A stretch of DNA of 64,000 bases from Lachnospiraceae bacterium C6A11 (GCA_000702245.1 JNKY01000013.1:1-64000); one strand, 5' to 3'; numbered from the stretch's first letter, positions 18,572 through 27,116 are shown. Translations and numbers: made by a program. Notes: a model not told the origin generated them from the letters alone.

Positions 18572-21500
18572 ATGCCTGGAATCAAAAAGAACACCTGGGA
18601 ATACCTGGATCTGAAAACCACAAAGATACCTGAAAATATACGTAATACCTCTGACCCGAAGGTGATCGAAGATTATCTTAAAACTGACGGGGGTGCTCTC
18701 TCCGACAAAGAGCGTGAGTATCTTAACCACCATATGCAGAGCCTTAACAAGATCAACACTAAGATTCAGGAGGTTAAGAACGAGGTTGCAAAAGGAACCT
18801 TTAAGAATTACAAGCCGGACGTAATGGCACTTGATGACCTTGAGCTTTATTCTCTTTCCGGATACTCCTTCAATCCAGTGTTCCAGACCGGTGATTTCGG
18901 CTGCTGGTCGTGCTTCTACAACTTTCTTCTTGAAAGCAGGTCTGTCAGAAATCTGACTCAGGAGGATATCCGCGCCTACAGACCGAAGAAGAACGGTCAC
19001 GATCCATATAATATTGATTCCGACAGAGAGTTCAACGAAGACGTTCCTCTCAACGCAATAGATATGGCTGACCTTGCTATAAATCTCATACCGGATACTA
19101 TGGTGAAAAGTATCGAGATCTATTCATATAATAAATATATGGGCAACGCACCGCAGACACCTGAGGCTAAGCTTGCCTACTCAGCCGCTGCCATCAAAGC
19201 TATCAAGGAGCAGATAATCACTTCTATAAGAGATCACCGCTCTCCTGTAGGTCTGATGATGAACGGACATTATGTTACGATCACCGGAATAGAGGGTGAC
19301 ACCATCTCCTACTATAATTCTATGCCAAACAGCGACCCTAACAGAAATGCCGAGTATGTTTATCAGGAGGATCTTTCCAGCTTCCTTGATAGCGCACTTA
19401 ATGGTGAAAATGCCGATGCCCTTACTCTTACATGGCTTGAAGACATCAAGCTCTCCAAGGAAGGAAATACGATCTACGGTACCTCCCTTCCAAACCTGAC
19501 AGTTGCCGAAGACGGAACACTTCAGGTAAATGCCAAGGAATCCCAGAATATGTTTTCTGATGACCGCCATCAGGACGGTCTGGTTATAGGAACAACCGGC
19601 GGTATTGATATAGCTGATGCTGATTCACAGCACCGCAGACATCTCACTGACGGTTTCTTTAAGGTTGATAAAGCATATCTGCCGAAGAAGCTTAACATGA
19701 CCACCCTCAGACAGAAGGCCACCGGCAGATCGAATGAAGAGGAAGCTCTTCTTAAGGCGGACCGTAATAAGAAGCTTGCTGCCCAGAAGGCCATTCAGGA
19801 CAGCATAGCACTTAATAACGCGAACGGAATTAATATCATTGAGGAAGAGGCCGCTCCTCAGATTCCGCGTTTTGTTATCCCTGTACAGTTTACCGGCAAG
19901 CCGAATTTCGGCGGTGGTTCCTTTGTTGATTTCAAGAATACTCTCAGCGGAATGGGCTGGGATAAGAATAAATTCGAAACACTTCTCGGAGCATTTTCGA
20001 ACCTTTATGATGCTCTTCCGGTACCGGAGGGCTCTCCTCAGAAGCAGGCTATGGATATTCTCTATACCAACAGCTTCTTTGGCGACAAGGAATATCCGGG
20101 AACCGTCAGAGAATTAAAAGCTACACTTACCGAGTATTTAAATTCGATACAGAACGGCAATACTTTTTATAATGACTTCGGTAACCAGGTTAAACTTAAT
20201 GGCATCAAAAAGAAGCGAAATCTTAAACCCGAAGTTACAGCTTCTGTGAAATACATCCAGAGCTACATCAAAGCTCTTTCTGCAATTGAAAAATACAACC
20301 CGAACCTTTCCGCCGGTGCTGTTGACATCGACAGCTTTATCGCTCCGGACGGCGCGGTACGTACAGAAGATATAAAGAATAACCTTACCATCAATGTGAC
20401 GTTTGCCAAAAAGAAGGCTGCCGAAGAAAAGAAGGCTGCTTCAAACAAGGCACCTGTAAATAAGGTGAACGCACCTAAGCAGCCTGAGGTTAAAAAACCT
20501 GAGCCTGTGAAGGCTCCTAAACAGCCGGAGGTTAAACAGCCGGAATCTGTCAAGGCCCCGAAGGTCAGCGTCCCTGTTCAGCCTGCTCCGCAAAAACAGC
20601 CGGAGGTTCAGCAGCCGAAAGAAAAGGATCCGATCATAGAAGATAACAAAGGCGTATTTATGTGGGAGGACGAAAACGATGTTTTCGAGCCTGACATCAA
20701 GTACGAAGATGACGGAATCCGCATCTCTCCTAAGTGTAAGTATAAGCTCTACAATAACGGCGAGACCTTAGCTACGGCTCTTAAAAAGCTTACCGAACTT
20801 GATAAGGTCCCAAGCGAGGAAAAGGACAAGAATCTTGTATTTTCTCTTATTCTCATCAATGCTTACTGGAAACCTCAGCAGGATTATGACGCCATATATC
20901 TGACAGACGAAGATCTGAATTTCCTTGCTGAGAGATATGAAAATGATCCATCCTTTGCCAAGAATGTTGAAGCCATGGTTGAATATGGCTATGGCTTGGA
21001 TTTCTGGGGTAACAGAGATCTTATGGTGGAATATATATACCACTCAAAGTATTACGAACCACGCCAGATAAGTGAGTTCGAAGAAAAAAGAGCTGCCACA
21101 TATGACGAAGATGTACCGGGCGGAGCATCAGTTAAAGCAATAAATCGTGCTGAACAACAGATGGCAAGCAAGCTGAGAACTATTAAGAGCTCCAAGCAGC
21201 AAATGATCAAATCTGAGAAGAAAGAGGCTGCCAAGGATCAGACAACCATTGCAGCTGAATTCTCTCTTCTTCAGGAAGATCTCAGACGCGGAAAGCATGT
21301 GTATACGGATGTCAGCTACTCAAAGAGGCCAAAGGTTGATTACAGAAAGGCTGCAGACATCATCATAAGATCAGAAGCTAAGCGACCATTTCTGTATGAA
21401 GACAAAGATACCGCGTTTCAGTTTGGAGAAAGAAACAACCAGCTTGCCAAAAAATCAGAAGAACTTGCCAACGAACTTAACTTTATAATGTTCATCCAGG

Positions 21501-22543
21501 AAAACAAGGATGCTATTCCTGCCATGTCCGTTGAAGAGTTTAAGAGCGGATATACAGAGTTTAATAAAGCTGCTCTTCAGGCCGATGCCGCAACAGATAA
21601 GTTTGAAAATACCTTTGGCATGAATGATTATCTTGTTATCAGCAAAGCTGAGATCCAGCGCGGCTGCAAGACTTACATTCAGAACACCGCCAAGAGAAAA
21701 CAGCCATTCGGCAGAGCACAGATCATGGATGCCGCCGATCTTATCATCGCCAAAACTCTTACGGCGAAGGCAGCTGATGCAGCTGTATTTAACAAGCTCA
21801 ATATCGTTGGTAACGAGGATAACGTCCTTGACCAGAAGAAATTCAAGGAAACCGTAACTCAGATGAGAGCTGAGATCATCGCGAATCCGCTTTTCAAGAA
21901 CATTCTTGCAAAACGTGTACCGGCTTCTGAATTCTACGAAGAATACAGGAAGGCTATAAACATAGACGTTAATAAGAAGAGAGCCGATGATCTTGTGAGA
22001 AGAAAGGCTATAAATAAGACACGTTCCGAGAAGGAACGCATAAATACATTTATGAGTGAGAACACTCATAAACTGACCGCTGAGCAGGCTAAGGAGATCA
22101 AGACTGCTTATGAGAATCTTCTTGAGTACAACAAGGGCAAGAGTCCGAGCGATCTGATGAAGAAGTTCATGAAGTCTCTTAAGGATGTTGTCACCGAGCT
22201 TGACGCTCCGGATAGCAAGAGAGAGGTACATATGGACAAGCTCAGCAGTTTGAACAGATATACTCTTAAGTATTATGACAAGCGTCAGGGAACCTTCTCT
22301 GATCCGCACACCGATGGTGGTAAGTCACGTCTTTCGGCAGCTGAGAGGCTTTCAAAGACTACCGATGCTATCATTAAGAATATGGCTGAGGTTCATCCAG
22401 AGCTTAAGCCGGGCTACGTAGCACCTGAAGGCGCACCTGCCCAGGCAAACAATGAAGCAAAGAACGCCAATGAATCCCGTAGAAACTCCAATGCCTCAAT
22501 CGAGGAAAACGGAGTTAAGAGATACGAGCTTCCAAGGAAATAA
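18572..22543 (+). CDS. Large protein with papain-like cysteine protease N-terminus, otherwise unknown
   Basis: The 1323-residue protein has no signal peptide or membrane segment. Near the N-terminus QTGDFGCWSCF places Gln105 six residues before Cys111, the papain oxyanion/nucleophile spacing. NGHYVTITGIEGD supplies His233 and Asn249 is in register as the third residue, so a C39/papain-like domain (about 95-290) is likely. A proline/lysine-rich hinge (about 635-690, units like EPVKAPKQPEVK) separates it from a long charged helical C-terminal half. A C-terminal module (about 1090-1260) resembles parts of the 796-residue protein at 30233-32623 and the broken gene at 32748-33090. GGGAGG lies just before the ATG. 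The target and export route are unknown; an intracellular protease or effector is speculation. Confidence 0.85.
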   Translation: MPGIKKNTWEYLDLKTTKIPENIRNTSDPKVIEDYLKTDGGALSDKEREYLNHHMQSLNKINTKIQEVKNEVAKGTFKNYKPDVMALDDLELYSLSGYSFNPVFQTGDFGCWSCFYNFLLESRSVRNLTQEDIRAYRPKKNGHDPYNIDSDREFNEDVPLNAIDMADLAINLIPDTMVKSIEIYSYNKYMGNAPQTPEAKLAYSAAAIKAIKEQIITSIRDHRSPVGLMMNGHYVTITGIEGDTISYYNSMPNSDPNRNAEYVYQEDLSSFLDSALNGENADALTLTWLEDIKLSKEGNTIYGTSLPNLTVAEDGTLQVNAKESQNMFSDDRHQDGLVIGTTGGIDIADADSQHRRHLTDGFFKVDKAYLPKKLNMTTLRQKATGRSNEEEALLKADRNKKLAAQKAIQDSIALNNANGINIIEEEAAPQIPRFVIPVQFTGKPNFGGGSFVDFKNTLSGMGWDKNKFETLLGAFSNLYDALPVPEGSPQKQAMDILYTNSFFGDKEYPGTVRELKATLTEYLNSIQNGNTFYNDFGNQVKLNGIKKKRNLKPEVTASVKYIQSYIKALSAIEKYNPNLSAGAVDIDSFIAPDGAVRTEDIKNNLTINVTFAKKKAAEEKKAASNKAPVNKVNAPKQPEVKKPEPVKAPKQPEVKQPESVKAPKVSVPVQPAPQKQPEVQQPKEKDPIIEDNKGVFMWEDENDVFEPDIKYEDDGIRISPKCKYKLYNNGETLATALKKLTELDKVPSEEKDKNLVFSLILINAYWKPQQDYDAIYLTDEDLNFLAERYENDPSFAKNVEAMVEYGYGLDFWGNRDLMVEYIYHSKYYEPRQISEFEEKRAATYDEDVPGGASVKAINRAEQQMASKLRTIKSSKQQMIKSEKKEAAKDQTTIAAEFSLLQEDLRRGKHVYTDVSYSKRPKVDYRKAADIIIRSEAKRPFLYEDKDTAFQFGERNNQLAKKSEELANELNFIMFIQENKDAIPAMSVEEFKSGYTEFNKAALQADAATDKFENTFGMNDYLVISKAEIQRGCKTYIQNTAKRKQPFGRAQIMDAADLIIAKTLTAKAADAAVFNKLNIVGNEDNVLDQKKFKETVTQMRAEIIANPLFKNILAKRVPASEFYEEYRKAINIDVNKKRADDLVRRKAINKTRSEKERINTFMSENTHKLTAEQAKEIKTAYENLLEYNKGKSPSDLMKKFMKSLKDVVTELDAPDSKREVHMDKLSSLNRYTLKYYDKRQGTFSDPHTDGGKSRLSAAERLSKTTDAIIKNMAEVHPELKPGYVAPEGAPAQANNEAKNANESRRNSNASIEENGVKRYELPRK

Positions 22544-22580
22544 TGGTTGTCTTTAAAACAAAAAGAGGGGAAATGAAGAT

Positions 22581-22617
22581 GAGGGCAGACCCGCGTGATA
22601 TCACGCAGGCTGCCCTC
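22581..22617 (+). terminator. Strong hairpin after the 1323-residue gene
   Basis: GAGGGCAG / CTGCCCTC encloses GCGTGAT / ATCACGC, a near-continuous 15-bp stem 38 nt past the stop. Only GTTGATTTTTAG follows, so the U tract is modest. It lies between convergent genes and could serve both. Confidence 0.65.
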
Positions 22618-22716
22618 GTTGATTTTTAGGCTGTCAATTCTACAACGTACCAGTGCAGTCGGATATTTATTTCATCGGTTTTGCACTGCTTCGGTGTGTT
22701 ATGATCATTATAATTA

Positions 22717-23859
22717 TCAGTTCTGTCCTCCGGCTTTGTAGTTGTAGATTGGTTTAATGATCTTATCGATTCGCACCGTCTCTCCGATAACCTCGGCTAT
22801 CTCTTCTATCCTTCTGTATGCGAAAGGGCTTTCGTCAAGAGTATCCTTGTTGATGCATATTGAATATATGCCGTCCATCGCCTTCTTGAAATCCGAAACA
22901 GTATGATGCTCCGCAACCTCGGAACGCTTGTAAATCCTGCCTGCGCCGTGAGGTGCCGAGCAATTCCAATCTGTATTTCCGAGTCCTGTTCCGATGATTA
23001 TTCCATCACGCATATTGATCGGAATGATAACCTTCTCATCTTCCTTCGCACTTATCGCGCCCTTTCTGAGGATAGGCTTGTCACCGGTCGTAAAATCCAC
23101 ATAGTTGTGAATACAGGTGAAGGAATCCTCCAACTTCCACTTCATGCCCTTAACTATGCTCTCGATTATCGCTTCTCTGTTGAGACGTGCGAACTCCTGC
23201 ATGATCTTAATGTCATGAAGGTAGTCCTCCATCAGCTCACCGGAGAGGCAGGTCATCTCGTAAGATGCGAAGCCCTGCTTCTTCATCTGCATTTCCTTCT
23301 GGCCGGTTCTGAGATAGTATTCCGCAACCTCCATTCCCAGGTGTCTGCTGCCGGAATGAACCACCAGATAGATATCTCCGTCCTCATCCTTATCGACCTC
23401 AATAAAATGATTTCCTCCGCCGAGAGTTCCGATGCTGAGGCTGGCCTTTCTGGCATTTATCGCCTTTGCGCATCTAAGCTCCGAAAGGTCAATCTTCTCA
23501 GCGTATTTATGTTCCTTGTTGCGGATCCTCGGCCCCACCGGAACCTCATCACGGATCACGCTGTCAAGCTGCTGGAACTGTAAGCCCTTGGTCTTCACCC
23601 TCGCCATAGTCATGCCGCAGCCAATATCAACTCCAACCAGACTCGGCAGGATCGAATCACCCACAGTCATAGTGAGTCCTATCGTTCCAACCTTTCCGGG
23701 ATGCACGTCAGGCATGACTCTTATGATACTACCCTCCGCACTCGGATGATTGCAGATCATCTGAAGCTGTTTTCTGGCGTATTCATCCAGAGCAAATTGC
23801 TCATTCTCTACCGTATAAACGATAGCGTTCGTGTATTTTCCATATATTGTTGTAACCAT
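22717..23859 (-). CDS. rtcB: RtcB family RNA ligase (copy 1)
   Basis: RtcB joins RNA 3'-phosphate or 2',3'-cyclic phosphate ends to 5'-OH ends using GTP and manganese. The 380-residue product shows the family motifs in order: MPDVHPGKVGTIG, GVDIGCGM (metal Cys), GTLGGGNHFIEVD, VVHSGSRHLG, INMRDGIIIGTG and SAPHGAGR. It is of the compact class and is clearly a paralogue of the 400-residue RtcB at 27155-28357. It is the last gene of a minus-strand set: rtcB2, XRE, Y-RNA-like segment, TerD-domain protein, small Cys-rich protein, this gene. No archease gene is visible. The plus-strand 1323-residue gene is convergent. Confidence 0.95.
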   Translation of the reverse strand: MVTTIYGKYTNAIVYTVENEQFALDEYARKQLQMICNHPSAEGSIIRVMPDVHPGKVGTIGLTMTVGDSILPSLVGVDIGCGMTMARVKTKGLQFQQLDSVIRDEVPVGPRIRNKEHKYAEKIDLSELRCAKAINARKASLSIGTLGGGNHFIEVDKDEDGDIYLVVHSGSRHLGMEVAEYYLRTGQKEMQMKKQGFASYEMTCLSGELMEDYLHDIKIMQEFARLNREAIIESIVKGMKWKLEDSFTCIHNYVDFTTGDKPILRKGAISAKEDEKVIIPINMRDGIIIGTGLGNTDWNCSAPHGAGRIYKRSEVAEHHTVSDFKKAMDGIYSICINKDTLDESPFAYRRIEEIAEVIGETVRIDKIIKPIYNYKAGGQN

Positions 23860-23941
23860 ATTTATCCCTCATTTTCTAAGTAAATCAGGTGATGAAATCA
23901 GTCTATCGGTATATCGGTTCGATTAATACGCAACCAATATA

Positions 23942-24133
23942 CTAACTCCACTTGTCGTGCCTGTCCTTATCCTTCTGCCTCTTCGCCCTCACCGACTCAG
24001 GCTTCTTCGTCACCTTCCTCGGCTGGTATTTCGGACAGTTCTTGCACTTCTTCATATCCACCTTTACGTATCCCTTCCTGCAGTCCGCATCCTTGCAGAC
24101 ATAGTATATGCAGGGCTGTGTTCTATCTTTCAT
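23942..24133 (-). CDS. Small basic Cys-rich (zinc-ribbon-like) protein
   Basis: The 63-residue product begins MKDRTQPCIYYVCKDADC and has six cysteines (C-x5-C-x4-C ... C-x2-C pattern), then a very basic tail rich in Lys/Arg ending RHDKWS. The ATG at 24133 has GAGG about 8 nt upstream; a TTG five codons earlier is less likely. Metal binding and nucleic-acid contact are inferred from the Cys pairs and charge. It lies between the TerD-domain gene and rtcB copy 1, so it may be an accessory of the RNA-repair set. I do not recognise a named family. Confidence 0.75.
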   Translation of the reverse strand: MKDRTQPCIYYVCKDADCRKGYVKVDMKKCKNCPKYQPRKVTKKPESVRAKRQKDKDRHDKWS

Positions 24134-24234
24134 ATTCTTATACCTCAATCAAACTGCTCAGCTCAGGCAACGCACTCAGCTCACATAAAATAGAGTGAGA
24201 GAAGCACCTGTCAACTCTCACTCTATGCTTGTAG

Positions 24235-26292
24235 TTATTTATTCATCAACGCGATCATCTTCTCAAGATCGTATTCACGGATCACATCTGCACCTTCCGG
24301 TACAAGGGATGCGTCAACCGTCTTATCGGTGACGATCACTTCTGCTTCGGACATATCGCTGACCACTTCCGCTGCCATCATCTCGAAGAAAGAAGCAACG
24401 TTGATGATATCTGTCACGTGGAAATAATCCGTAAGGAAATCCATGCTTGTAGTGCCGGCAACGGCAGCATTACTTTCCCTGGCCATATTCAGCCAGATAA
24501 AATCATTGGTCTTCAGATCAACTCCGAAGAGGTATGCAAAAGTGCTGTCGCAGTCGATCGCAAATGATGACTTAACTGTCTTAGGCTCATAAACCTGACC
24601 GGAATCCTCCAGGTCACGAAGCATATAACCGGCCTTACAGAAGCACTTCTCGAAGGTCAGTCCCGAATATACATTATCGCAGAATATGAGATATCTCATA
24701 GCCGGATATTTCTCTCTGAATTTATCCATATCGAGGTCAAAATACTCAGATCCGCCGTTATAGCCGCTGGTCTCATCACCGGAATAAGTGATAGCCTCAG
24801 ACTGGCTTCCCGCCATAGTTCTCCATGAGAACTCAGTACGTCTGCCGTTTTCCTCAATTCCAAATACAGAAAGGTCAATATCATTAACCTTCTCCCAATA
24901 GGTGAAGGCACGAAGCTTCTTTGTTTCGCCGATATTGATCTTAGAGCCTCTTGTGAGGACTCCAAAACCGCCCTGAGATGTATTTTCCTGAATCGGAAGG
25001 GCATAGTTCTTCATATTTTCATCGATATAAACCTTGCCAAGTCTGCCTTTAAGAACAACCTGCAGGTTCTCCTTAAGTCTGCTGCTGAGCATATTTGCCT
25101 GACCCTCGGTGATATATGACTTTCTCTTTCTCGTTTCGACATTTGTTTCAACGTGAACACGCATCTGATTGTACTTTGTGAACCTGAAGGTACGTCCGTC
25201 CCTGTTCTTCGAATAGTTAGCGTACTGGATCAGAAGCTGGATCAGAACGATCACATTCTTTGTGTCTATAGCGCTCAGGATGTAGTTCATATCCGCAACA
25301 GACTCGCATCTGCTGAGGATATAGTTGAGGTTTCTGAGCACAGCTGCAGAACCCTTTCCGCTCTTCAGAGCATCAACAGCCGCTCTGATATTCTTTGCAG
25401 CCATAGCTCTTTCAAACTCAGAAAATACAGATTCGTTTCTATCACCTCTCATGGCATCAACAAAGCTCTGGCTTTCCGGAGTCTTTGCCTGATAATGGAT
25501 GTGATGGAGCAGACCGTTCCATGCCTTCTTCTTCTCGAAGCAGGTTCTGATATCGCATCTGCCCGACTCAAAGAATGAATCGATCAGTGCAATGATGAAC
25601 TTTCTGTCCTGATTCTTCAGATTAAGCTTGTAAATATTTTTGTTATTATATTTTGCATAGTTCAGTTCATCCACAAATCTGATAATATCAGAAAGCGACA
25701 GATACTGAGCAAGACTAACATCGCGGATATCCATAAGAAGCTTAACCGCTGTATTTTTAGACGCAATATCACTTACAGTGTAGTTATATTCAGTAATAAA
25801 TGACTTCACAAGCTCGTACTGCTCGTCGCTGAGTGGTCTTGTGCCTGTCAATAAATTATCGACCATCTCAGAGAGCTTACTAACTGCTTCGTTCTCTGTA
25901 ACTACGCTGAAATCCTTGATCTCTGCCCCTTCCTTAAACGCAAGTCTCTCAAAATTCTTCTCGAAGAGAGAATGACCTGCTTCGGAAAAATCGCCAAAGC
26001 CGTATGTAATTGTGTAATGAACCATCTGATCAAAAAAGAGCTGATCAGGCGACAGTTCTCTGACACTCTGTGGGAAGCCTCTGTAGAAAGGTTCAGGAAC
26101 ATTCTCACCGAGCTGTACTGAAGCATATTCGATCATGCTGCTGTCTACAAGCTTTTCGCCGCTGACTATTCTGATGTTAAAAAGGTTTGCCAGCGCAAAG
26201 AGTGTTTCAAATTGATTTTCAGTTGTTTCAGCACTTCCTTCGCTAACAAGGATATGCTTTTCAAATAAATAATCCTTATAAATACTTTTCAT
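24235..26292 (-). CDS. Helical-repeat protein with C-terminal TerD domain
   Basis: The 685-residue cytoplasmic protein has a largely alpha-helical N-terminal two thirds, including AWNGLLHHIHYQAK and GSAAVLRNLNYILSRC, suggestive of HEAT-like repeats. The stretch LGKVYIDENMKNYALPI...GVLTRGSKINI leads into a TerD fold: DIDLSVFGIEENGRRTEFSWR, AITYSGDETSGYNGGSEYFDLD, YLIFCDNVYSG. This layout is known from actinobacterial and other TerD-family proteins of tellurite/stress (Ter) systems; TerD domains bind calcium. Here it lies between a Y-RNA-like segment and rtcB, with no vWA or MoxR partner visible. A role as RNA-binding partner, analogous to Ro60, is my inference. Confidence 0.82.
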   Translation of the reverse strand: MKSIYKDYLFEKHILVSEGSAETTENQFETLFALANLFNIRIVSGEKLVDSSMIEYASVQLGENVPEPFYRGFPQSVRELSPDQLFFDQMVHYTITYGFGDFSEAGHSLFEKNFERLAFKEGAEIKDFSVVTENEAVSKLSEMVDNLLTGTRPLSDEQYELVKSFITEYNYTVSDIASKNTAVKLLMDIRDVSLAQYLSLSDIIRFVDELNYAKYNNKNIYKLNLKNQDRKFIIALIDSFFESGRCDIRTCFEKKKAWNGLLHHIHYQAKTPESQSFVDAMRGDRNESVFSEFERAMAAKNIRAAVDALKSGKGSAAVLRNLNYILSRCESVADMNYILSAIDTKNVIVLIQLLIQYANYSKNRDGRTFRFTKYNQMRVHVETNVETRKRKSYITEGQANMLSSRLKENLQVVLKGRLGKVYIDENMKNYALPIQENTSQGGFGVLTRGSKINIGETKKLRAFTYWEKVNDIDLSVFGIEENGRRTEFSWRTMAGSQSEAITYSGDETSGYNGGSEYFDLDMDKFREKYPAMRYLIFCDNVYSGLTFEKCFCKAGYMLRDLEDSGQVYEPKTVKSSFAIDCDSTFAYLFGVDLKTNDFIWLNMARESNAAVAGTTSMDFLTDYFHVTDIINVASFFEMMAAEVVSDMSEAEVIVTDKTVDASLVPEGADVIREYDLEKMIALMNK

Positions 26293-26376
26293 TTTTTACC
26301 TGCCTTTCAAACTGATATTGCCGGATTAAAATGATATCCGCTCGAAGCATTTCTGCCCGAGACTCATATCCGCAAG

Positions 26377-26395
26377 GAAGTAAATCCGACTAGCT
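26377..26395 (-). other. Third copy of the AGCTAG-N5-TTTACTTC motif
   Basis: On the minus strand AGCTAG (26395-26390), five bases and TTTACTTC (26384-26377) repeat the motif seen at 26618-26600 and, with one change in each half, at 26473-26455. A bulged hairpin CTCGGGCA-GAAA-TGCTTCGAG follows it. This copy is in the leader of the TerD-domain gene, 85 nt before its ATG. Confidence 0.6.
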
Positions 26396-26412
26396 GTTTT
26401 TTTCATGTGATC

Positions 26413-26468
26413 ATGCCGCTGTTTCCGGATTCGAACCGGTCTGCCATTAGTCCCGAAGTAAGCGGCAT
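26413..26468 (-). ncRNA. T-arm-containing stem-loop (second tRNA-like element)
   Basis: On the minus strand an 8-bp perfect closing stem ATGCCGCT / AGCGGCAT encloses the motif TTACTTC and a T-arm-like hairpin CCGG-TTCGAAT-CCGG with the canonical T-loop sequence. There is no D arm or anticodon arm. It follows the permuted tRNA-like element by about 35 nt and could belong to the same transcript. It cannot be an ordinary tRNA at 56 nt. Confidence 0.6.
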
Positions 26469-26503
26469 TAGCTATGGAAAGGTTTTATATGAGTTTAGCG
26501 TTA

Positions 26504-26623
26504 TTGGCATGTTATTTACGGCGCTCTACCCCTGAGCTACAGCCCCACGTAATGGAGCTGGCGGGATTCGAACCCGCGACATCCGGCGTGATAGGCGAAG
26601 AAGTAAACATACCTAGCTGCCAA
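26504..26623 (-). ncRNA. YrlA-like Y RNA / circularly permuted tRNA-like RNA
   Basis: Reading the minus strand: an outer stem strand TTGGCA (26623-26618); the variable-loop-like ATGTC; a complete T arm GCGGG-TTCGAAT-CCCGC (26577-26561); a 7-bp acceptor-like stem CAGCTCC / GGGGCTG closed by the 7-nt loop ATTACGT (26560-26540); TA at positions 8-9; a D arm GCTC-AGGGGTA-GAGC (26537-26523); then TGCCAA (26509-26504), which pairs with the first strand. Thus the tRNA 3' half precedes the 5' half. The anticodon arm is absent: only CCG/CGG can pair there. Bacterial YrlA RNAs, commonly near rsr and rtcB, have this permuted tRNA mimic. The exact ends are unknown. Confidence 0.75.
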
Positions 26624-26857
26624 ATCATGACTATATTATGTGCCACAATTATGCTTCGCAGATCATGACTATATTGTGCCACATTTCTGCTTCGCATAAT
26701 TGTGCATGAGCTTCGCTCATGACGCGCTTCGCGTCGTGCATCCTGTGCTTCGCACAGGATCATGTTCTGCTTCGCAGATCATGACTATATTGTGCCACAT
26801 TTCTGCTTCGCAGATCATGACTATATTATACCACATTTCTGGTTCGCATATCATGGT
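26621..26857. repeat. Tandem 36-40-bp repeats and UUC/UUCG-loop hairpins
   Basis: A unit ATCATGACTATATTGTGCCA-N3-TTCTGCTTCGCAG occurs four times with variation (about 26623-26661, 26662-26697, 26778-26814, 26815-26857). Between copies two and three lie three palindromes with GCTTCGC centres: CATGAGC-TTC-GCTCATG (26705-26721), GACGCG-CTT-CGCGTC (26721-26735) and ATCCTGTGC-TTC-GCACAGGAT (26740-26760). The array separates the XRE gene from the Y-RNA-like element. No reading frame in it is convincing. Confidence 0.8.
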
Positions 26858-26861
26858 TTTA

Positions 26862-27116
26862 TTATGCCGCTCCGTGAGCGACCGAGTCATTCTGAAACTT
26901 CAGAATATCCTCGATTGATACGCCAAATACGGCTGAAAGAACTACCAGGTTGTCGATGGTCGGCATAGCTGCACCCTGCTGCCACTTGTAAATGGCCTGA
27001 GGTGTGCCAAAACCAAAGATCATCTGCAGATCTTTTACTGTAAGGCCTGCGTTTCTACGCAGTACGGCTATATTTCTGCCGGTTCCTGCCATGTCAATTA
27101 CCGGTATCATATTCAT
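26862..27116 (-). CDS. XRE-family helix-turn-helix regulator
   Basis: The 84-residue protein is essentially one Cro/C1-type HTH domain: TGRNIAVLRRNAGLTVKDLQMIFGFGTPQAIYKWQQG supplies helices 1-3 with the recognition helix around PQAIYKWQ, and MPTIDNLVVLSAVFGVSIEDIL closes the fold. AGGAGG lies 6 nt before the ATG. It starts 38 nt after rtcB copy 2 ends and precedes the hairpin array and the Y-RNA-like RNA on the same strand, so it is the obvious candidate to regulate this set. No operator has been identified; the repeats just downstream are candidates. Confidence 0.9.
   Translation of the reverse strand: MNMIPVIDMAGTGRNIAVLRRNAGLTVKDLQMIFGFGTPQAIYKWQQGAAMPTIDNLVVLSAVFGVSIEDILKFQNDSVAHGAA

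Noticed and set aside
26413-26623. Ordinary tRNA genes in the segment with two TTCGAAT T-loops
   Set aside because: The acceptor and D-arm 5' half follow the T arm instead of preceding it in one case, and the other element is 56 nt long with no D or anticodon arm.
26512-26763. 83-codon minus-strand frame over the tRNA-like RNA and hairpin repeats
   Set aside because: It covers the structured RNA and low-complexity palindromes, lacks a proper ribosome site, and its product looks like translated repeats.
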